Under the pieces are notes generated by a model. The model had not been told where the DNA came from. It searched no databases and saw only the letters and a program-made list of their open reading frames with translations. Both the position numbers and the translations under genes were made by a program. A DNA stretch of 64,000 bases from Bradyrhizobium betae. GTDB lineage: Bacteria > Pseudomonadota > Alphaproteobacteria > Rhizobiales > Xanthobacteraceae. Positions within the stretch are counted from its first letter, which is position 1. Every line of letters starts with the position of its first letter. Of this stretch, positions 58,593-64,000 are shown in pieces. The stretch is taken from the NCBI RefSeq assembly GCF_004123905.1, contig NZ_MZXW01000015.1, positions 434,001 to 498,000 on the forward strand. The letters are read 5' to 3'.

Positions 58593-59752
58593 GCGCATCT
58601 CTGGTCAAGGGCTGGTGCCCCGGTGCGCTGCGGCCGATGCAGTCGGGCGACGGGCTCGTGGTTCGCGTCCGCCCGTTCGGTGGGCGGCTGGATGCGGCGC
58701 AAATTTCCGGACTGGCGCATCTCGCCGAACGCCACGGCAACGGCCTGCTCGACGTGACCAGCCGCGCCAATCTCCAGATCAGAGGCGTCAGCGAGACCAG
58801 CCACCGGTTGCTGCTCGACGGTCTTTCGCAGCTGGCGCTGCTTGACCCCGACGCCGAGACCGAATCCCGTCGCAACATCCTGGTGACGCCGTTCTGGCGC
58901 GATGGCGACGAGACCCAGGCGCTGGCCGCCGAGCTCGAGGAGGCGCTCGAGGCGTGCGCGCTCGCGCTTCCGACGAAATTCGGCTTCGCGATCGATGACG
59001 GCACCTCGCGCGTGCTCGCCGGCGATTCCGCAGACGTGCGGATCGAGCGCGATCGTGCCGGCGGACTGCTGGTGCGGGCCGATGGCGCGAAGCTCGGCCG
59101 CTCCGTCGCGCGCGGCGAGGCTGTGACGATCGCACTCACACTTGCAAACTGGTTCGTCGCCTCCGGCGGTGCCAGGGACGGAAGAGGGCGCATGGCGGCG
59201 CATCTCGCTGCCGGTGCAATCTTGCCTGAGACTTTGCGCGGGGAGGCCGAGCCGGCGCCGATCATGGCCGCGGCGCGCCCCGGCCTTTATCCGCAGGGCG
59301 CGATGGTCGGCGCCGCTTTCGGGCAAATGCCGCACGCGACGCTCGCCCAGTTTGCCGGCTGCGGGCATGCGCTGCGCATGACGCCATGGCGGATGGTTTT
59401 GAGCGAAGGCAAGCGGACGATGCCGACCGCCGCCGGCCTCATCACCGAGGCCTACGATCCGGCGCTGCGCGTCGTCGCCTGTAGCGGCGCCCCGCGCTGC
59501 CGCGAGGCGCATGCCGATACCCGCGCGCTGGCAGCGGCGCTTGCTCCGAACATTGGCTCAGCCGCGCGGCTTCACGTCTCAGGCTGTGCCAAGGGGTGCG
59601 CGCATTCCGGAGCGGCCGCGATCACGCTGGTTGCGACCGGCGCCGGCTTCGACCTTGTGCGCGGCGGATCGACGCGCGATGAGCCCATTCTGCGCGGCCT
59701 GGATCGCGACGACATCATTGGCAATCCCTCCATCCTGATGGGAGGGCATTGA
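58589..59752 (+). CDS. cobG: Precorrin-3B synthase CobG
   Basis: A 387-residue nitrite/sulfite-reductase-like monooxygenase that uses O2 to make precorrin-3B, the defining step of the aerobic pathway. It starts with K-G-W-C-P-G-A-L-R-P-M near residue 7 and has the Fe-S ligands C-S-G-A-P-R-C-R and S-G-C-A-K-G-C-A-H-S-G in its C-terminal third. Position between cobN and cobH is as in other alphaproteobacteria. Confidence 0.94.
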   Translation: MSASLVKGWCPGALRPMQSGDGLVVRVRPFGGRLDAAQISGLAHLAERHGNGLLDVTSRANLQIRGVSETSHRLLLDGLSQLALLDPDAETESRRNILVTPFWRDGDETQALAAELEEALEACALALPTKFGFAIDDGTSRVLAGDSADVRIERDRAGGLLVRADGAKLGRSVARGEAVTIALTLANWFVASGGARDGRGRMAAHLAAGAILPETLRGEAEPAPIMAAARPGLYPQGAMVGAAFGQMPHATLAQFAGCGHALRMTPWRMVLSEGKRTMPTAAGLITEAYDPALRVVACSGAPRCREAHADTRALAAALAPNIGSAARLHVSGCAKGCAHSGAAAITLVATGAGFDLVRGGSTRDEPILRGLDRDDIIGNPSILMGGH

Positions 59753-60381
59753 TGCCGCACATTTACGAAACCGACGGTACGGCGATCTACCGGCAGTCCT
59801 TTGCGACCATTCGCGCCGAGGCCGATCTTGCCCGCTTCACGGCGGACGAGGAGCAGGTCGTGGTGCGGATGATCCATGCCGCCGGCATGGTGGGTCTGGA
59901 GGCGTATATCCGCTTTACGTCAGGCATGGCGACCGCTGCGCGTGCCGCCTTGCAGAAGGGCGCGCCGATCCTCTGCGACGCGCGCATGGTCTCGGAGGGA
60001 ATTACGCGCGCTCGATTGCCTGCGGCCAACGCCGTCATCTGCACGCTTGGTGACGAGTCCGTCCCCGCGCTGGCGCAATCCATGCGCAACACTCGCTCGG
60101 CCGCCGCGCTGGAGCTGTGGCGTCCGCATCTCGACGGCGCGATCGTCGCGATCGGCAACGCGCCGACCGCGCTGTTTCATCTCCTCAACATGCTGGAGGA
60201 TCGCGACTGCCCGCGGCCGGCGGCGATCATCGGCTGTCCCGTCGGCTTCGTCGGCGCGGCCGAGTCCAAGGCCGCACTGATGGCCGATCCGCCTGTGCCG
60301 GCGCTCACGGTCGAGGGCCGCCTCGGCGGTTCCGCGATCACGGTTGCCGCCGTGAACGCGCTGGCGAGCCGGAGCGAATAG
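59752..60381 (+). CDS. cobH: Precorrin-8X methylmutase CobH
   Basis: A 209-residue mutase that moves the C11 methyl to C12, giving hydrogenobyrinic acid. The catalytic His42 is in R-M-I-H-A-A-G, as in characterised CobH (His43). V-S-E-G-I-T-R and G-N-A-P-T-A-L-F are other family segments. ATG at 59752 overlaps the cobG stop by one base; a TTG three bases earlier is also in frame. Confidence 0.95.
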   Translation: MPHIYETDGTAIYRQSFATIRAEADLARFTADEEQVVVRMIHAAGMVGLEAYIRFTSGMATAARAALQKGAPILCDARMVSEGITRARLPAANAVICTLGDESVPALAQSMRNTRSAAALELWRPHLDGAIVAIGNAPTALFHLLNMLEDRDCPRPAAIIGCPVGFVGAAESKAALMADPPVPALTVEGRLGGSAITVAAVNALASRSE

Positions 60382-60383
60382 AG

Positions 60384-61115
60384 ATGGGGCGCATCATCTG
60401 CTGCGGTCTCGGCCCCGGCGATCCCGATCTCATGAGCGTGCGCGCCGACCGCACGGTGCGGGCTGCGAAACACGTCGCCTATTTCCGCAAGAAGGGCCGG
60501 CCCGGCCAGGCACGGCGCATCGTTGAAGGCATGCTCGCCGACGATGTCGTCGAATATCCGATGGAATATCCGGTCACGACCGAGATCGCCTTCGACAGTC
60601 CTGAATATGTGCAGCTGCTGGCCGGCTTCTACGACGAATGGGCGGAGCGTTTGGCGCGACTTTCGCGCGCGGTGGACGTCGTCGTGCTCTGCGAGGGCGA
60701 TCCCTATTTCTACGGCTCCTTCATGCATCTGCACACGCGCCTGCAAGGCCGGGTGGAGATCGAGGTGATCGCGGGCATTCCCGGCATGGTCGGCTGTTGG
60801 AACGGTGTGGGACAGCCGATCGCGCTCGGCGACGACGTCACCACGGTGCTGATGGGCACGCTCGCTGAAGACGAACTCGGACGGCGCATGCGCGATTCCG
60901 ATGCGCTCGTCATCATGAAGACCGGCCGCAATCTCGCAAAAGTGCGCCGCGCGCTCGCCGCCGCCGGGCGGCTCGATGATGCCTGGCTGGTCGAGCGCGG
61001 CACCATGCCCGGCGAGCGCATGGTGCGGCTCGCCGAGATCGATGCCGCCGAGTGTCCTTACTTTGCGATCGTGCTCGTGCACGGCAAGGGCCGGCATCTG
61101 GATGCCGCCGAATGA
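60384..61115 (+). CDS. cobI: Precorrin-2 C20-methyltransferase CobI
   Basis: A 243-residue SAM-dependent methyltransferase. The N-terminal C-C-G-L-G-P-G-D-P-D-L-M and C-E-G-D-P-Y-F-Y-G-S-F near residue 104 are the tetrapyrrole-methylase signatures. Starts two bases after cobH; the open frame upstream is read-through. Its stop overlaps cobJ by four bases. Confidence 0.94.
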   Translation: MGRIICCGLGPGDPDLMSVRADRTVRAAKHVAYFRKKGRPGQARRIVEGMLADDVVEYPMEYPVTTEIAFDSPEYVQLLAGFYDEWAERLARLSRAVDVVVLCEGDPYFYGSFMHLHTRLQGRVEIEVIAGIPGMVGCWNGVGQPIALGDDVTTVLMGTLAEDELGRRMRDSDALVIMKTGRNLAKVRRALAAAGRLDDAWLVERGTMPGERMVRLAEIDAAECPYFAIVLVHGKGRHLDAAE

Positions 61116-61846
61116 CGGGCACGCTGACCATCGCGGGTCTCGGGCCGGGCAGCGATGTGCTGGTGACGCCCGAGGTCTCCGCCGCGCTTGCTTCCGCGAC
61201 CGACATTCTGGGCTATGCGCCCTATGTCTCGCGGGTGCCGCCACGACCGGGGCTCAAACTGCATCCGTCGGATAACCGCGAAGAGCTCGCGCGAGCGAGC
61301 GAGGCGCTGCGGCTTGCGGCCGAAGGCGGCCAGGTCGTCGTTGTCTCCTCCGGCGACCCCGGCGTGTTCGCGATGGCCTCCGCCGTGTTCGAGGCATTGG
61401 AACAGGCGCCGCAATGGCAGGAGTTGCCGATCCGCGTGCTGCCAGGGATCACCGCGATGCTGGCGGCGGCCGCGCGGGCCGGCGCGCCGCTCGGCCACGA
61501 TTTCTGCGCGATCAATCTCTCCGACAATCTCAAGCCATGGGCCGTGATCGAGAAACGGCTGCTTCTCGCTGCCGAAGCCGACTTTTCGATCGCGATGTAT
61601 AATCCCCGTTCGGCGAGCCGGCCGGACGGCTTCGGCCGCGCGCTCGCGATGCTGAAAGAGGTCGGCTGCGGCGAGCACCTCGTGATCTTCGCGCGCGCGA
61701 TCAGTACCGACGATGAGAGGATTGAGACCGTCACGCTGAACGAAGCGACGCCCGAGATGGCCGACATGCGCACGCTGGTGATCGTCGGCAACTCGCAGAC
61801 GCGCCGCGTCGGCCGCTGGATCTATGCGCCGAGGCGGTCGCGATGA
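61112..61846 (+). CDS. cobJ: Precorrin-3B C17-methyltransferase CobJ
   Basis: A 244-residue tetrapyrrole methylase that contracts the ring while methylating C17. Motifs are I-A-G-L-G-P-G-S, S-S-G-D-P-G-V-F-A-M-A and L-P-G-I-T-A-M-L-A-A-A, with M-Y-N-P-R-S downstream. The C-terminus overlaps the 3' end of the antiparallel cobK gene by 25 bases. The ATG at 61112 overlaps the cobI stop. Confidence 0.94.
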   Translation: MTGTLTIAGLGPGSDVLVTPEVSAALASATDILGYAPYVSRVPPRPGLKLHPSDNREELARASEALRLAAEGGQVVVVSSGDPGVFAMASAVFEALEQAPQWQELPIRVLPGITAMLAAAARAGAPLGHDFCAINLSDNLKPWAVIEKRLLLAAEADFSIAMYNPRSASRPDGFGRALAMLKEVGCGEHLVIFARAISTDDERIETVTLNEATPEMADMRTLVIVGNSQTRRVGRWIYAPRRSR

Positions 61847-62568
61847 CCGAGCCACTGCATAATCTCGGCGACGCTTTCAACCTGCTGACGCTCGGGCAGT
61901 TTTGGTCGCGAGATCATGATCACGGGCAGGCCGAGCATGCGGGCGGCGTCGATCTTGGCGCGCGCGCCGTCGCCGCCGGAATTGCGGGCAACGATCCAGG
62001 CGATGCCGCGCGTACGCAGCATCTCCAGTTCGCCATCGAGCGTGAACGGTCCGCGCGACACGATCATTTCGGCCGCGAAGGGCAGCGGGGCTTCGGGCGG
62101 GTCGACGAATCTCAACGTGTAGGGATGCTGCGGCTTGGTCGCGAATGGCGCGATGTGCTGGCGGCCGATGGCGAGAAACACTTTTGCCGGCGTCTCAGGC
62201 AGAGCGGCGACTGCGGCACCCACGTCGGTGACCTCGATCCAGTTGTCGCCGGGCGCTCTTACCCAAGGCGCGCGTTCCAGCGCAATCAGCGGCGTGCCGG
62301 TTTCCTTGCACGCTTCGACTGCGTTACGGCTCATCTCGGCGGCGAAGGGATGCGTCGCATCGATCACATGCGTGATGCTTTCTCGCCGGATGTAATCGGC
62401 AAGTCCGCTCACGCCACCGAAGCCGCCGATGCGGGTCGGCAAGGGCTGATCGGCAGGCATGCGGGTGCGGCCGCCATAGGAATAGACGGCCTCGATGCCC
62501 GCGCGCGCGATTTCCGCTGCAAGCTGGCTCGCATCGCTCGTTCCGCCCAGAATGAGGGCGCGCGTCAT
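61822..62568 (-). CDS. cobK: Precorrin-6A reductase CobK, antiparallel
   Basis: A 248-residue NADPH-dependent reductase with N-terminal nucleotide fold I-L-G-G-T-S-D-A-S-Q-L-A, D-A-T-H-P-F-A near residue 84 and W-I-V-A-R-N-S-G-G near residue 192. It is the only minus-strand gene among the plus-strand cob genes. Its start codon is inside the palindromic CATG at 62566-62569 shared with cobL, and its end overlaps cobJ by 25 bases. The start at 62568 is used; a longer frame would run antisense into cobL. Any promoter must lie inside cobL. Confidence 0.93.
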   Translation of the reverse strand: MTRALILGGTSDASQLAAEIARAGIEAVYSYGGRTRMPADQPLPTRIGGFGGVSGLADYIRRESITHVIDATHPFAAEMSRNAVEACKETGTPLIALERAPWVRAPGDNWIEVTDVGAAVAALPETPAKVFLAIGRQHIAPFATKPQHPYTLRFVDPPEAPLPFAAEMIVSRGPFTLDGELEMLRTRGIAWIVARNSGGDGARAKIDAARMLGLPVIMISRPKLPERQQVESVAEIMQWLGHRDRLGA

Positions 62569-63748
62569 GGCTGATCCCTGGCTGACCATCATCGGTGTCG
62601 GCGAAGATGGCCTTGCCGGGCTGTCGGAGGCAAGCCGAAAGGCGCTCGCCAAGGCAGAAACTGTCTTCGGCGGTGAGCGTCATCTTGCGCTTGCTGATGT
62701 GGGTGGTCGCGGCCGCCCGTGGCCGGTGCCGTTCGACGCAGACATCGTGCTGAGTTGCCGTGGCCGGCCGACCGCGGTGCTCGCCTCCGGCGATCCGTTT
62801 TGGTACGGCGCCGGTGCCGGCCTTGCCGAAAAGCTTGACGCCAGTGAGTGGATCGCGCATCCGGCGCCCTCGACGTTTTCACTCGTTGCCGCGCGGCTTG
62901 GCTGGCGCCTCGAAGCCATGACATGTCTCGGGCTTCATGCCGCGCCGTTTGAGCGCCTCGTGCCGCATCTGGCGCGAGGCGCGCGGATCGTCTGTCTCGT
63001 GCGCGACGGCAAAGCTGCCGGCGATCTCGCGAGATGGCTGAGGGAGCGTGGATGGGGAGCCTCGGCATTCTGGACTCTCGCCGCGCTCGGCGGGCCACAT
63101 GAAAGGGTTCGCGAGTATCGTGCTGAGAGCTATACCCGCGCTGACGCGGAAAAGCTGGTTGCGGTCGCGCTGGAGGCGAGGGGGGCGGACGGTCTGTCTC
63201 GCAGCTCGGGGCTGCCGGATGTTCTCTTCGCGCACGACGGCCAGATCACCAAGCGGCCGGTGCGCGCGCTGGCGCTGTCGGCGCTCTGGCCCTGTCCTGG
63301 CATGAGCTTGTGGGATATCGGCGCCGGCTCGGGCTCGATCTCGGTCGAATGGGCGCTGTGCGGCGGGACGGCGATCGCCGTCGAGGGGCGCGATGATCGG
63401 GCTGCCAATATCCGCAGCAATGCGGAGGCGTTCGGGCTGGCGCATCGGATCACCGTCATTACGGGGAAGGCGCCCGAAGCTCTTGCCGCTCTGGAAGCGC
63501 CGGATGCCGTGTTCATCGGCGGCGGCCTCGACATCGCAATGTTCGATGCTGTGTGGTCACGCGTCGCACCCGGTACGCGGCTCGTCGCGCATGCGGTGAC
63601 GCTGGAGACCGAAGCGCTGCTCGGGGAATTGCATCAGCAGCATGGCGGCGAGTTGATGCGGGTCGAGATCGCGCATGCCGGTCCGCTCGGCCGCTACCGG
63701 TCCTGGGAGGCATCGCGACCGGTGGTGCAGTGGAGTACGGCCCGATGA
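62567..63748 (+). CDS. cobL: Precorrin-6Y C5,15-methyltransferase (decarboxylating) CobL
   Basis: A 393-residue fusion of CbiE (residues 1 to about 205, I-G-V-G-E-D-G at the start, L-A-S-G-D-P-F-W-Y-G near 66) and CbiT (SAM motif D-I-G-A-G-S-G-S-I-S-V near residue 249). It methylates C5 and C15 and decarboxylates the ring C acetate. The start at 62567 shares CATG with cobK, and it overlaps cobE by four bases. Confidence 0.94.
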   Translation: MADPWLTIIGVGEDGLAGLSEASRKALAKAETVFGGERHLALADVGGRGRPWPVPFDADIVLSCRGRPTAVLASGDPFWYGAGAGLAEKLDASEWIAHPAPSTFSLVAARLGWRLEAMTCLGLHAAPFERLVPHLARGARIVCLVRDGKAAGDLARWLRERGWGASAFWTLAALGGPHERVREYRAESYTRADAEKLVAVALEARGADGLSRSSGLPDVLFAHDGQITKRPVRALALSALWPCPGMSLWDIGAGSGSISVEWALCGGTAIAVEGRDDRAANIRSNAEAFGLAHRITVITGKAPEALAALEAPDAVFIGGGLDIAMFDAVWSRVAPGTRLVAHAVTLETEALLGELHQQHGGELMRVEIAHAGPLGRYRSWEASRPVVQWSTAR

Positions 63749-64000
63749 AGGTCGCCGGGCTCGGATTCAAACAGGATGTCACGCTGGCTTCGTTGCGTGA
63801 GGCGCTTGTGGCGGCCGGCGGCCCCGACGGCCTTGCGGCGGTGGCGACCGTCAGCGACAAGGCTGATGCGGAGGTGCTGAAACAGCTCGCGCGCGAATGC
63901 GGTGTGCCGATCAAAGCCGTTCCGGCCGAAATGCTGGCCAGCATCGACACGCCGACGCAGTCGAAACTCGTCGCGGAAAAGTTTGGCACGGGATCGGTTG
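63745..64000 (+). CDS. cobE: Cobalamin biosynthesis protein CobE/CbiG C-terminal-like (cut by window edge)
   Basis: The first 85 codons of a CobE-like protein: M-K-V-A-G-L-G-F-K-Q-D-V-T-L-A-S-L-R-E-A-L, then A-T-V-S-D-K-A-D and I-D-T-P-T-Q-S-K near residue 68, matching the CbiG C-terminal family. Its role in the aerobic pathway is not firmly established. It overlaps cobL by four bases and continues beyond 64000. Confidence 0.88.
   Translation, partial: MKVAGLGFKQDVTLASLREALVAAGGPDGLAAVATVSDKADAEVLKQLARECGVPIKAVPAEMLASIDTPTQSKLVAEKFGTGSV

Overview
The window reads as chromosomal DNA from a high-GC alphaproteobacterium, most probably Bradyrhizobium or a close relative. This rests on the aerobic cobalamin (cob) gene set, the many operon-style ABC importers with LysR, IclR and hybrid histidine-kinase regulators, and dispersed palindromic repeats of the kind I associate with that group. 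No rRNA, tRNA, CRISPR array, phage or insertion-sequence transposase was seen. Coding density is about 95% and almost all genes are in tight operons with ATGA, GTGA or TGATG overlaps.

Layout. (1) 1-2888 (+): end of an SDR dehydrogenase, an FGGY pentulose kinase and a PfkB sugar kinase, the tail of a sugar or polyol catabolic operon. (2) 2895-10982: a LysR regulator divergent from an amidase, then a complete five-gene Dpp/Opp-type importer. (3) 10983-12354: a gene-poor island of palindromic repeats holding one small GIY-YIG nuclease gene that sits between two inverted repeat halves. (4) 12355-20389 (-): IclR regulator, PotABCD-type importer, AroM-like protein, DUF917 protein and a hydantoinase/oxoprolinase-like ATPase, which look like one catabolic unit for a hydantoin-like or cyclic-amide compound. 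(5) 20570-23172: hydrolase plus ring-cleaving dioxygenase, divergent from a LysR regulator (quinone or aromatic stress). (6) 23169-26905 (-): a Tat-exported solute-binding protein translationally overlapped with a large hybrid histidine kinase. (7) 27198-47416 (+): a small exported protein of unknown function, a 5,893-residue filamentous adhesin (TpsA) and its outer-membrane transporter (TpsB), which take up almost a third of the window. (8) 47543-64000: a cobalamin cluster (bluB, cobS, cobU, cbiB, cobD, cobQ, cobO, then a B12 riboswitch leading a DUF1636 gene, cobW, cobN, cobG, cobH, cobI, cobJ, cobL and cobE, with cobK antiparallel inside), running off the right edge.

How they work together. 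The cob cluster covers most of the oxygen-dependent corrin ring route (CobG, I, J, H, K, L), cobalt insertion (CobN), adenosylation (CobO), amidation (CobQ), aminopropanol arm attachment (CbiB, CobD) and nucleotide loop assembly (CobU, CobS, BluB). CobA, CobM, CobF, CobB, CobS/T chelatase subunits and others must lie elsewhere. The adhesin locus is a two-partner secretion system. The most unusual items are the repeat-embedded GIY-YIG gene whose ribosome-binding site is supplied by the repeat itself, the structure-conserved but sequence-variable hairpins in those repeats, the giant adhesin with recent 115-residue duplications and vicinal cysteine pairs, and the antiparallel cobK gene that shares its start-codon CATG with cobL.
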